From Gammaproteobacteria bacterium (lineage in GTDB: Bacteria > Pseudomonadota > Gammaproteobacteria > Cardiobacteriales > Wohlfahrtiimonadaceae): a stretch of DNA of 7,277 nt. Below are positions 1-6,816 of the stretch, in pieces. Made by a program: the position numbers and the translations under genes. The DNA lies in the NCBI GenBank assembly GCA_003864535.1, contig BHEQ01000100.1:1-7277 (forward strand), written 5' to 3'. The notes below the pieces were generated by a model, which saw only the letters and a program-made list of their open reading frames with translations, made no database searches and was not told the DNA's origin. Position 1 is the first letter of the stretch. Each line of letters starts with the position of its first letter.

Positions 1-1
1 A

Positions 2-595
2 CATAAGCCCAATAATCATAATATTAATAATCTAAATTTAATCGCCGAGTTTTTATTACATGCACCGATAAAACAAGGAGCTCATGAGCTCATGCTTGCT
101 TTAAAACAGGCTCATATCAAGGCAATTATCGCAAGTGGGGATCAATTAGCAAATGTATTGCCAATTGCGACGCAGCTTGGAATTACCGAGATTTACGCGC
201 CATGTTTGCCGCAGCAAAAATTAGATTTAATTAAAGAATATCAAGCTCAAGATAAAATTGTGGCAATGATAGGCGATGGCGTGAATGATGCCTTAGCTCT
301 TAAAATGGCAGATTTAAGTATTGCAATGGGCAATGGTGCGCAAATTGCGATTGAAAATGCGGCAATCACCTTAATAAAAGGTGATATTAGGCAGATTATG
401 GCGGCGATCCACTTATCGCAAGCTACGCTTAAAAATATTAAACAAAATTTCTTTTTTGCGTTTTTATATAATACACTCTTGATTCCGCTAGCAATGTTCG
501 GGTTTTTAAATCCTATTTTTGCAGCAACAGCGATGGCATTAAGTTCCGTCTCAGTTGTGATGAATGCTTTACGTTTACGTAAGGTTAAGTTATAA
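2..595 (+). CDS. copA: Copper-exporting P1B-type ATPase, C-terminal part (5' end outside window)
   Basis: This is the C-terminal ~197 residues of a heavy-metal P-type ATPase that pumps Cu+ out of the cytoplasm across the inner membrane. The frame is open from base 2 with no stop, so the gene starts upstream; the ATG at 92 is internal. Visible features are the A-S-G-D segment of the P domain (131-142), the lysine of the L-P-x-x-K motif, and the hinge G-D-G-V-N-D (272-289), whose aspartates bind Mg2+. Two C-terminal membrane helices follow (about 446-508 and 512-571). The first has the Y-N pair and the second the M-x-x-S-S pattern and N-A-L-R-L-R tail typical of the Cu+ subclass (P1B-1). The phosphorylation motif DKTGT, the CPC helix and any N-terminal metal-binding domains lie outside the window. 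It ends 131 bases before the convergent htpG stop. The family is clear; copper specificity is inferred from the helix motifs. Confidence 0.9.
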   Translation, partial: HKPNNHNINNLNLIAEFLLHAPIKQGAHELMLALKQAHIKAIIASGDQLANVLPIATQLGITEIYAPCLPQQKLDLIKEYQAQDKIVAMIGDGVNDALALKMADLSIAMGNGAQIAIENAAITLIKGDIRQIMAAIHLSQATLKNIKQNFFFAFLYNTLLIPLAMFGFLNPIFAATAMALSSVSVVMNALRLRKVKL

Positions 596-646
596 GTGAT
601 TTATATTTCACGGATTTTGGTGTGAAATTAATGACGGATAAATAAC

Positions 647-680
647 AAAAGCCCATAAGCATTTAGTTTATGGGCTTTTT
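647..680. terminator. Bidirectional rho-independent terminator between copA and htpG
   Basis: A perfect 12-bp inverted repeat (647-658 with 668-679) encloses a 9-nt loop. The stem core is GCCCATAA/TTATGGGC. The arm edges are an A run on the left and a T run on the right, so a U tract follows the hairpin on either strand. It lies between two convergent genes, 52 bases after the copA stop and 47 bases after the htpG stop, so it most likely terminates both. Confidence 0.88.
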
Positions 681-726
681 ATTATTAATTATCTATTATC
701 AGTCATAACTAGCTATAACACATAAA

Positions 727-2676
727 TCAACTCATCAAGCGGTTTAAACGTGCGACAAATCCTGCTGGATCTTCTAATTGCGAGCCTTCTAGTAAGATTG
801 CTTGCTCATAAGCTAATACAGCTAAATCAGCGGCATCATCAGTTGCGGCAATTTTAATAAGCAAAGGATGCTTTGGATTAATTTCAAGCCATGGTTTGCT
901 TGTTGGAACTTCATGTCCTGCATCTTTCAGCATTTTTTCAAAATGTGCGCTCAGTGATTGTTGCGAGCGGACTAAACACGATGCTGAATCAGTTAAACGC
1001 TTCGAGATTTTAACACTTTCAACTTTATCGCCTAGTGCGAGTTTTATTTTTTCAATCAAAGCTTTATCGTGATCAGAATTTTCTGGTTCATCTTTTTTCG
1101 CATCAGGATTAGCACTATCATCAGCAGCATCTAAATTAATATCACCTTTAGCGATATGCACGAATGATTTACCTTCATATTCATACATAAAGCCCATCAT
1201 CCAGTCATCTACAGATTCGGTCATTAATAATACTTCAATGCCTTTTTGCTTGAATATTTCAAGATGGGGGCTGTTTTTGGCAGTATTTAGATTATCTGAG
1301 GTTAGATAATAAATTTTATCTTGGGCATCTCCCATACGCGCAACATAATCTTTTAAAGAAACGCTTTGCGTATCATCACTCGTTGATGAAAAACGTAATA
1401 AATTAGAGAGGTTTTCGCGATTTGCAAAATCTTCACCCATGCCTTCTTTTAACATCCGTCCAAATTGTGCCCAGAAAATTTTATATTTCTCAACATCAGT
1501 TTGGCTTAAAGATTCAAGGGTTGTTAAAATGCGCTTAGTTGCGCCTTGGCGAATAGAATCAACCGTGCTTGATGATTGCAAAATCTCACGCGAGACATTT
1601 AAAGGCAGATCAGCTGCATCAATTACGCCTTTTACAAAACGCAAATAACGTGGCATTAATTTATCCGCACCATCCATAATAAATACGCGTTGCACATACA
1701 GTTGAACTCCATGAGTTGCATTTTGTTCCCACATCCCAGCAGGAGCTACACTTGGAATATACAGCAAAGAGGTGTAAGAAACTTTACCCTCAACTTGATT
1801 ATGTGCCCATGTAAGTGGAGCTTGATAATCGTGGGCTACATGCTTGTAAAATTCAGTATATTCATCATCGCTAATATCTTTTTTAGCACGCTGCCATAAA
1901 GAAGTGGCTTGATTGATTTGCTCAACATTAGTTTCTAATTTTGTAGCTTTTACTTTGCTCTCAGTACCTTCAGTGCTTTCAGTACTTTCAATGTTATCAG
2001 CATCTTCAGCATTATCCTCATCAGGAACTTCTTTTTCTGTGGTCATAAATACAGGGAAGGCGATATGATCTGAATATTTTTGAATAATATTTTTTAAAGT
2101 CCAATCACTGAGTAAATCTAAATGCTCGTCACGGATATGTAAAATAATACTTGTACCGACAGATTCTTTAACGCTTGTTTCTAAGCTAAATTCAGCTTCA
2201 CCTTTAGAACGCCAAGTTGTGGCTGTATCAGCATTCTCACCAGCTTTACGCGTACAAAGCTCAATCTCTTGGGCGACAATAAAAGCTGAGTAAAAGCCCA
2301 CACCAAATTGCCCGATCATTTGCGAGGCTGATTTTTGATCTGCTTCAAGTTTTTCTAAAAATGCTTTTGTTCCAGATTTAGCAATTGTTCCAATATTATC
2401 AATAACTTCATCCTTAGTCATGCCGATGCCGTTATCTGCGATAGTTATTGTTTTAGCATCTTTATTAAAAGTGATATCAATTTGAGCAAGACCTTGATTT
2501 TCTATTATTTTTTCATTAGTAAGACCTGCAAAACGGCGTTTATCTAAAGCATCTGAGCTATTGGAGATTAATTCACGTAAGAAAATTTCGCGATTTGAAT
2601 ATAAAGAATGAATCATTAATTTTAATAATTGATTAACTTCTGTTTGGAATTGCATTGTTTCAACATTATTAGACAT
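727..2676 (-). CDS. htpG: Molecular chaperone HtpG (bacterial Hsp90)
   Basis: A 649-residue cytosolic ATP-dependent Hsp90 chaperone that remodels client proteins, usually with DnaK. The N-terminal GHKL ATPase domain (about 1-215) has all expected motifs: E-L-I-S-N-S-S-D-A with catalytic E35 and Mg-binding N39, D-N-G-I-G-M at 81-86, and G-Q-F-G-V-G-F at 122-128. The middle domain (about 250-510) has the V-S-R-E-I segment with the gamma-phosphate arginine R363. The C-terminal dimerisation domain ends in L-N-R-L-M-S. It is about 25 residues longer than the E. coli protein (624), mainly because of an acidic, Ser/Thr/Glu-rich linker at residues 217-247 between the N and middle domains. The start is supported by GAGGGA (2681-2686, read on the minus strand) just upstream of ATG. 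A near-consensus sigma-32 promoter lies upstream, so heat-shock control is expected. It is divergent from comEC. Confidence 0.98.
   Translation of the reverse strand: MSNNVETMQFQTEVNQLLKLMIHSLYSNREIFLRELISNSSDALDKRRFAGLTNEKIIENQGLAQIDITFNKDAKTITIADNGIGMTKDEVIDNIGTIAKSGTKAFLEKLEADQKSASQMIGQFGVGFYSAFIVAQEIELCTRKAGENADTATTWRSKGEAEFSLETSVKESVGTSIILHIRDEHLDLLSDWTLKNIIQKYSDHIAFPVFMTTEKEVPDEDNAEDADNIESTESTEGTESKVKATKLETNVEQINQATSLWQRAKKDISDDEYTEFYKHVAHDYQAPLTWAHNQVEGKVSYTSLLYIPSVAPAGMWEQNATHGVQLYVQRVFIMDGADKLMPRYLRFVKGVIDAADLPLNVSREILQSSSTVDSIRQGATKRILTTLESLSQTDVEKYKIFWAQFGRMLKEGMGEDFANRENLSNLLRFSSTSDDTQSVSLKDYVARMGDAQDKIYYLTSDNLNTAKNSPHLEIFKQKGIEVLLMTESVDDWMMGFMYEYEGKSFVHIAKGDINLDAADDSANPDAKKDEPENSDHDKALIEKIKLALGDKVESVKISKRLTDSASCLVRSQQSLSAHFEKMLKDAGHEVPTSKPWLEINPKHPLLIKIAATDDAADLAVLAYEQAILLEGSQLEDPAGFVARLNRLMS
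1961..1996 (-). repeat. 9-bp in-frame tandem repeats in the HtpG linker
   Basis: Four consecutive 9-bp units read on the + strand as tcagtacct, tcagtgctt, tcagtactt and the diverged tcaatgtta. On the coding (minus) strand they encode a Ser-Thr-Glu type repeat in the acidic linker of HtpG (about residues 227-239). Because the unit is three codons, gain or loss of a copy would keep the frame. The linker between the N and middle domains varies in the Hsp90 family, so copy changes should be tolerated. Confidence 0.75.
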
Positions 2677-2760
2677 AAAGTCCCTCGATAAATTTAGGTT
2701 AATTTAAAATTTGATATATAAAAGCAAAAATAATCAATAAATTGACTAAGGCTGAGCATA

Positions 2761-2788
2761 AAATGGGGCGCATCCTTAAAAATTCAAG
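2761..2788 (-). promoter_or_regulatory. Heat-shock (sigma-32/RpoH) promoter of htpG
   Basis: On the minus strand the sequence reads CTTGAAT (2788-2782), a 13-base spacer, then CCCCATTT (2768-2761). The established RpoH consensus is CTTGAAA, 13-14 bases, CCCCATnT, so the match is 6 of 7 in the -35 and complete in the -10 with correct spacing. Transcription would start around 2754 and give a leader of roughly 78 bases before the htpG ATG. The gene behind it is a classic heat-shock chaperone, which supports the call. Confidence 0.9.
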
Positions 2789-2816
2789 TAGGGCGAGCCT
2801 AGCTATAAATTAAATA

Positions 2817-2998
2817 AATACCCCCTCCCAACCTCCCCCTTTACAAGGGGAGGAGCGGTAAAAGTCCTCCTGCGAATGGGGGATTTAGAGAGGAGATTCA
2901 GTAAGCCCTTAACTTGATGGCGTTGCCTCCAAACCTCCCCTTTACAAGGGTAGGAGCGGTAAAAGTCCCCCTTGCCAAGGGGGGATTTAGGGGGGTGT
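2817..2998. mobile_element. Probable non-autonomous palindromic element (MITE/REP-like), 182 bp
   Basis: A G/C-run-rich block stands out in AT-rich surroundings. Its ends form imperfect inverted repeats: 2819-2841 matches the reverse complement of 2977-2999 at 17 of 23 positions. A 9-bp direct repeat, AATTAAATA, flanks it at 2808-2816 and 2999-3007, as a target-site duplication would. Inside are two related ~80-nt units, each with potential hairpins. It has no coding capacity. The general pattern (CCCCCTCC, hairpin, AAAAGTCCCCC, hairpin, GGATTTAGGGGG) resembles dispersed intergenic palindromic repeats I recognise from many Gram-negative genomes; which transposase mobilises them is not visible here. 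It occupies the htpG-comEC divergent spacer, 28 bases beyond the -35 of the htpG heat-shock promoter. Confidence 0.65.
2819..2898 (+). repeat. Palindromic repeat unit A
   Basis: This is the left unit of the element. Hairpin 1 pairs CCCCTT (2836-2841) with AAGGGG (2845-2850) around a 3-nt loop; after a bulged C the stem continues as CCT/AGG. The segment 2836-2866 matches unit B (2937-2967) at 30 of 31 positions, 101 bases apart. The second hairpin (around 2866-2884) is degraded, with TCCTCCTGCGAATGGGGGA in place of a clean stem, and the right end reads GAGAGGAGA rather than GGGGGG. Confidence 0.7.
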
Positions 2999-2999
2999 A
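2925..2999 (+). repeat. Palindromic repeat unit B
   Basis: This is the right unit of the element. Hairpin 1 (2933-2954) has the same core as unit A but carries T at 2951, which weakens its stem. Hairpin 2 is intact: CCCCCTT (2967-2973) pairs with AAGGGGG (2977-2983) around GCC. The right end keeps the GGATTTAGGGGGG terminus (2983-2995), while the left end is eroded to TGCCTCC. The stretch from here to comEC (3008-3132) is AT-rich; I see a short TTAATGC direct repeat near 3085-3100 but no convincing promoter. Confidence 0.7.
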
Positions 3000-3132
3000 A
3001 TTAAATATCGCTAAATGTCTGATATAAGCATATTTTCAAAACTTAACTTAACAGTGTGATATTTATGTAGCTTACAAAAATCATTAATGCTTTAATGCAA
3101 GTTAATCTAATTAATATATTAAGAGGTAAAAT

Positions 3133-5529
3133 ATGCCGCAATTAGCTCTTGCTGTGCTATTTAGCCTCTTGCTCCTAGGCTATAGCTCACTTGCATTTAC
3201 AGCATTAATTGCTATTTTAGCTTTTATGATAGTGCTGTGTGCCGTGCTATTTTTTAGCATCCAAAATCATAGTTTAAAATTTAAAATATTACTCTTTGGA
3301 CTTGGTTTAAGCGTTGGGAGCGGGCTTGGAATAGTCTCTTTTAGCTCTTTTAATAATGCTAAATTCTCTTTCCCAGATACATTGCAAGCACGCTTTATAA
3401 TTACCAATATTTATCCAAACAGGATTAATATTAAGATTCTTGATGCGCCTAAGTTTGCCCATTTAAATTCATATGTTCTTAGTGTCGATCTCGTTGATAT
3501 AAAAAATAAACCAAAATATGAAGATATACTTGGAGGTGCTTTAGTCCTGAATGCACATTATTCAGGGGAGCTCCATTTAAAGCCAATTGTTGAGGCTCTT
3601 TTTACTGGAAAAAAGCCTGCAATCTACTCTCAAATAAGCCGAAAAATAATTGCGCGCGCAGATATAACCAATCTAACCCAAGTTAAGCCCCCAAGTATTA
3701 TTAATCAAGCGCGGAATCAATTAAATGCGTACCTTGTGGATAATTTCCCTGAAAATGGTGCTATTTTAAGTGCATTAAGCACAGGAATTACAACTTTTAT
3801 GCACCAAGATGATTGGGAGCTCTTTCGGCAAACAGGAACGATTCATTTAGTTTCAATTTCAGGATTACATTTATCTATTATCGCGGGCTGGTTATTTATA
3901 TTATTTAGGATAACTCTAGGTTTATGCAGTATTAAAAAACCTGCGCCATTTATTATAGCAGCCTATTTGAGCATTATCATAAGTGTGCTTTACGCCTATT
4001 TTGCAGGGTTTGGCTTACCTATTGCACGCGCTTTGATTATGTTTGTTATCGTAATGATTTGTTTAATTAGACGAGGATTATTGATGAGCATGAATAATCT
4101 ATATAGTGCGTTACTGATCATATTATTGCTTCAGCCGACCTCAATTTTTCAAGCTGGATTTTGGCTGTCTTTTCTAGCGGTTGCGTGCTTAATCTTACAA
4201 ACAAATTTGAGCAAAAAAAAAGAATATTTAAATAACACTGCAAGCAAACACTTACAATATTATAAGCAGCATATTAATGCCTTAGATCTGCGTTCTATTT
4301 TAAAAATATTATTCTATACCCAGTTAAGTTTAAGCATTGTTTTAGCACCTATTACCGCCCACTTTTTTGGTAAAATATCTTTGATTAGCCCGCTTACAAA
4401 TTTAATTGCAATTCCTTTTTGTACGCTCTTTTTAATCCCCGTGCTCATGTCTGCGGTCTTAATCTGGTTATTACCAAGCTCATCTATCAGCGCGTATCTA
4501 TCAAACTATTTATTTAGCGTAAGTGATCAGCTTATGATATTTTTAAAAGATGCTCTAAGTGCCTCAACACGCCTGCCTTATCATGAAATATCGATTAACC
4601 TACCTAATTTAAGTATAAGTTTATTGATCAGCATGGCTTTGGTATTTAGCCTTTTTTATCGTGAATTTATAATCCAAAAAATAAATATAATAATTAAGAA
4701 ATCTCGCACAGCTTGGATATTGCTTGGATCTCTTGCATCTCTTATATTTGGCAGCTTAATTTATATAAATCAATCTAAGCTTAAATCTGCGCAAACTACG
4801 GCGCAGCTGCTTGTTTTCCCGAGTGGCGAGGGGCTCGCCCTGCTTATGCAAACACCATCACTTAACTTACTTTATGATAATGGCAGGTATTACAATGGCT
4901 ATGAAACCGCAAAAACAGTGATCTTGCCAAGTTTGAAATCCATGCAGATTAATAATTTAGATTATCTTGTCTTAAGTCATGACAATGCGCAGCATATTGG
5001 CGGGACTAAAACCATGCGGAATGCTTTTCCAGATGCTAAAATTATTACCACACCAAGCTTAGCGACATACATTGAAGATGCCATTTTATGCTCCAAGTCC
5101 ATCGTGCATCCACATATCAGCATCAAGCCGCTACCAAGTGTTTCAAGTTGTAGTTTAGAGATTAAGCTTAATGGGCATATTATTTGGTTAATTAGCGATA
5201 TAACCAAGAGTGAATGGGCGCATCTAACTAATTTATTAATCAGCAGACCTGATTTTATAAATATACCCGATATCTTACTCATGCCTAAACAAGGACGCTC
5301 ACCAGATTTCATTTTATCTAAAGCATTAAAAAATAATCCGAACTTAAGGATTATATTATCCACGCGTAAGCTCCATCCACAGGTAGCAACAAGTATTCAA
5401 GCACAAAATATTCAAGCATTTAATGCAGCAGATGGGATGCTTAAGATTGATCTTACCGATAAGATAATTAATATAAGCCAGCAAACACTAGCAACAGAGC
5501 ACTGGTGGCTAATCCCCAAACGCAATTAA
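3133..5529 (+). CDS. comEC: DNA internalization channel ComEC/Rec2, with a degenerate C-terminal beta-lactamase-like domain
   Basis: A 798-residue inner-membrane protein of the ComEC/Rec2 family, which carries transforming single-stranded DNA into the cytoplasm. The length is normal for a full three-part ComEC. Residues 1-72 hold the first hydrophobic helices, then an N-terminal soluble (DUF4131-like) region to about 180. The competence domain (about 190-530) has the hallmark G-T-I-H-L-V-S-I-S-G-L-H (235-246), A-G-F-G-L-P-I-A-R-A-L-I-M (291-303) and F-Q-A-G-F-W-L-S-F motifs and many membrane helices. The C-terminal metallo-beta-lactamase-like domain (about 557-785) is recognisable but degenerate: D-V-G-Q-G is P-S-G-E-G (563-567), H-x-D-x-D-H is H-D-N-A-Q-H (616-621), and the later H-H-G is K-Q-G (719-721). 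D689 is kept. Channel function looks intact; nuclease activity of the C-domain is doubtful. AGAGG at 3122-3126 supports the ATG. It is monocistronic, divergent from htpG and convergent with mdh. Confidence 0.94.
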   Translation: MPQLALAVLFSLLLLGYSSLAFTALIAILAFMIVLCAVLFFSIQNHSLKFKILLFGLGLSVGSGLGIVSFSSFNNAKFSFPDTLQARFIITNIYPNRINIKILDAPKFAHLNSYVLSVDLVDIKNKPKYEDILGGALVLNAHYSGELHLKPIVEALFTGKKPAIYSQISRKIIARADITNLTQVKPPSIINQARNQLNAYLVDNFPENGAILSALSTGITTFMHQDDWELFRQTGTIHLVSISGLHLSIIAGWLFILFRITLGLCSIKKPAPFIIAAYLSIIISVLYAYFAGFGLPIARALIMFVIVMICLIRRGLLMSMNNLYSALLIILLLQPTSIFQAGFWLSFLAVACLILQTNLSKKKEYLNNTASKHLQYYKQHINALDLRSILKILFYTQLSLSIVLAPITAHFFGKISLISPLTNLIAIPFCTLFLIPVLMSAVLIWLLPSSSISAYLSNYLFSVSDQLMIFLKDALSASTRLPYHEISINLPNLSISLLISMALVFSLFYREFIIQKINIIIKKSRTAWILLGSLASLIFGSLIYINQSKLKSAQTTAQLLVFPSGEGLALLMQTPSLNLLYDNGRYYNGYETAKTVILPSLKSMQINNLDYLVLSHDNAQHIGGTKTMRNAFPDAKIITTPSLATYIEDAILCSKSIVHPHISIKPLPSVSSCSLEIKLNGHIIWLISDITKSEWAHLTNLLISRPDFINIPDILLMPKQGRSPDFILSKALKNNPNLRIILSTRKLHPQVATSIQAQNIQAFNAADGMLKIDLTDKIINISQQTLATEHWWLIPKRN

Positions 5530-5591
5530 GTTAAGGATTTTAAAAGCCATATTGTGACGGGTGGATTTAAATGTTTTGCTAATTTTAAGTA

Positions 5592-5617
5592 TAAAAAAGC
5601 CCTATCAAGGGCTATTT
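5592..5617 (-). terminator. Rho-independent terminator of mdh (possibly shared with comEC)
   Basis: The stem AGCCCT (5598-5603) / AGGGCT (5608-5613) has a 4-nt loop. On the minus strand the hairpin is followed directly by TTTTTT, a strong terminator signature 26 bases past the mdh stop. On the + strand only ATTTAGATT follows, so any effect on comEC readthrough would be weaker. The rest of the comEC-mdh gap (5530-5591) shows nothing else. Confidence 0.85.
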
Positions 5618-5638
5618 AGATTGACTTAGAGAACAAAC

Positions 5639-6619
5639 TTAAGCTAATAAATTTGCAATTGCGTCACGCTCTTCACGTAATTCTTTTTCTGTTGCAAGCA
5701 TTTTTTGCTTAGAAAAATCATCAATAACTAAGCCTTGAACAATCTGATATTGACCATCTTTACAAACACAAGGATAAGAGTAAATAATACCTTCCGCAAC
5801 TCCATAAGAGCCATCTGAAGCAACGCCCATGCTGACCCAATCATTATTAGGCGTACCCAATGCCCATGAACGCATGTGATCAATCGCAGCAGATGCCGCT
5901 GATGCCGCAGAAGATGCACCGCGTGCTTTAATAATAGCGGCGCCACGTTGTTGCACTTGCGGGATAAAGTCATTTTCATACCAAGCGCGATCAACCAAAG
6001 ATTCAGCTTTTTTATCATTGATGACAACATTGCTTAAATCAGGATATTGCGTCGATGAATGATTGCCCCAAATAGTCATCTTTTTGATGTCATTAACATG
6101 CTTATGCGTTTTTTCAGCAACTAAACTCATCGCGCGATTATGATCAAGGCGCGTCATCGCCGTAAATTGGCTCGGCTTTAAGTTCGGCGCATTTTTCATC
6201 GCAATAAGCGCATTTGTGTTGGCAGGATTACCTACGACCAGAACTTTAACATCCCGCGCCGCATGTTGATCTAGAGCACGGCCTTGTGGTCCAAAAATTG
6301 CACCGTTAGCAGTTAAAAGATCATTACGCTCCATACCAGGACCGCGTGGACGCGAACCTACTAACATCGCGTAATTAGCCTCTTTAAACGCGACATTTAA
6401 GTCATCTGTCGCAATAACGCTATGAAGTGTTGGAAAAGCACAGTCATTTAACTCCATCACCACGCCCTTAAGCGCATCTAAAGCTGGTGTGATTTCTAAA
6501 AGATGTAAGATGATCGGTTGATCCTTACCGAGCATATCACCAGAGGCTATTCTAAACGCCATGGCATAACCGATATTGCCCGCAGCTCCTGTGATTACTA
6601 CACGAACAGGTGATTTCAT
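5639..6619 (-). CDS. mdh: Malate dehydrogenase (NAD-dependent, type 2)
   Basis: A 326-residue cytosolic TCA-cycle enzyme that interconverts malate and oxaloacetate with NAD(H). The Rossmann motif T-G-A-A-G-N-I-G is at 10-17, and an acidic residue (E42) at the end of the second strand fits NAD over NADP preference. The mobile substrate loop R-P-R-G-P-G-M-E-R spans 90-98 with substrate arginines R92 and R98. G-N-P-A-N-T-N (130-136) supplies N131. L-D-H-N-R (158-162) carries D159 and the third substrate arginine R162, and W-G-N-H-S-S (184-189) carries the catalytic H187. All expected active-site residues are present, and length and motif order fit the LDH/MDH-superfamily branch seen in Moraxella/Acinetobacter-like and beta-proteobacteria rather than the E. 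coli-type enzyme. AAGGAA upstream of the ATG is a good ribosome-binding site. The promoter is not clear; a weak candidate on the minus strand is TATGAT at 6694-6689. Confidence 0.97.
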   Translation of the reverse strand: MKSPVRVVITGAAGNIGYAMAFRIASGDMLGKDQPIILHLLEITPALDALKGVVMELNDCAFPTLHSVIATDDLNVAFKEANYAMLVGSRPRGPGMERNDLLTANGAIFGPQGRALDQHAARDVKVLVVGNPANTNALIAMKNAPNLKPSQFTAMTRLDHNRAMSLVAEKTHKHVNDIKKMTIWGNHSSTQYPDLSNVVINDKKAESLVDRAWYENDFIPQVQQRGAAIIKARGASSAASAASAAIDHMRSWALGTPNNDWVSMGVASDGSYGVAEGIIYSYPCVCKDGQYQIVQGLVIDDFSKQKMLATEKELREERDAIANLLA

Positions 6620-6631
6620 ATGATGTGTTCC

Positions 6632-6657
6632 TTAATGTTAGATATTAATGTTAGATA
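6632..6657 (-). repeat. Perfect 13-bp tandem duplication in the mdh leader
   Basis: The unit TTAATGTTAGATA (+ strand) occurs twice head to tail, at 6632-6644 and 6645-6657, with a partial third echo AGATATAA at 6668-6675. On the mdh strand the gene-proximal copy ends in ATTAA and runs straight into GGAA, so it supplies the first bases of the ribosome-binding site TAAGGAA (6634-6628). Confidence 0.8.
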
Positions 6658-6735
6658 TAAAAACTTCAGATATAAGTATTTAATAAAAATCATATTAAGA
6701 TAATAGGTAAAACAAGATATTATTACAATAAAATG

Positions 6736-6769
6736 CTAAAGCAGTATAGCAAGACTAGGAATGCTTTAG
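6736..6769. other. 8-bp inverted repeat in the mdh upstream region
   Basis: CTAAAGCA (6736-6743) and TGCTTTAG (6762-6769) are perfect inverted copies separated by 18 bases. They lie between the small gene at 6817-6984 and mdh, both on the minus strand. This could be an operator-like site or a weak attenuator, but the long loop and low GC make a strong terminator unlikely. Confidence 0.35.
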
Positions 6770-6816
6770 ATAACTTTATTACTTATTTTTTTGCCTTGTT
6801 TTTGATAGATGTCAAT

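Noticed and set aside
78..94. Start of a separate gene at the ATG at 92, with GGAG upstream and a 14-bp palindrome GAGCTCATGAGCTC (78-91)
   Set aside because: The frame is open back to base 2 and the upstream residues continue the ATPase P domain, so this ATG is internal. The palindrome is explained by the codons of a Gly-Ala-His-Glu-Leu stretch.
1439..1899. Two 69-codon + strand open frames (1439-1648 and 1690-1899) opposite htpG
   Set aside because: They lie fully antisense to a strongly conserved part of htpG, have no family resemblance and no convincing ribosome sites; they are shadows of htpG codon use.
2979..2995. G-quadruplex formed by the G6 runs at 2979-2984 and 2990-2995
   Set aside because: Only two long G runs are adjacent. 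The other runs are far away and better explained by the hairpins, so a four-tract quadruplex is not well supported.
2819..2999. Two repeats ~101 bases apart considered as a CRISPR fragment
   Set aside because: There are only two copies; they are internally palindromic, partly diverged and bounded by terminal inverted repeats, with no leader and no cas gene. A MITE/REP-type element explains them better.
3003..3132. Sigma-70 promoter for comEC (TTAACA near 3048 with nearby AT-rich -10-like boxes)
   Set aside because: No pair of boxes at 16-18 base spacing gives a good match, so a specific promoter cannot be supported.
4977..5363. 128-codon minus-strand open frame opposite the ComEC C-terminal domain
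   Set aside because: It is antisense to a recognisable domain and has no motifs of its own or plausible ribosome site. The degenerate ComEC domain might suggest an overlapping gene, but nothing in the product supports one.
5728..6030. 100-codon minus-strand open frame overlapping mdh in another frame
   Set aside because: mdh is complete and conserved across this stretch, and the alternative product is low-complexity with no recognisable features.
6736..6769. Inverted repeat considered as a rho-independent terminator of the small gene
   Set aside because: The stem is 8 bp with only three G/C pairs and an 18-base loop, and only a short T run follows on the minus strand; listed only as a low-confidence inverted repeat.
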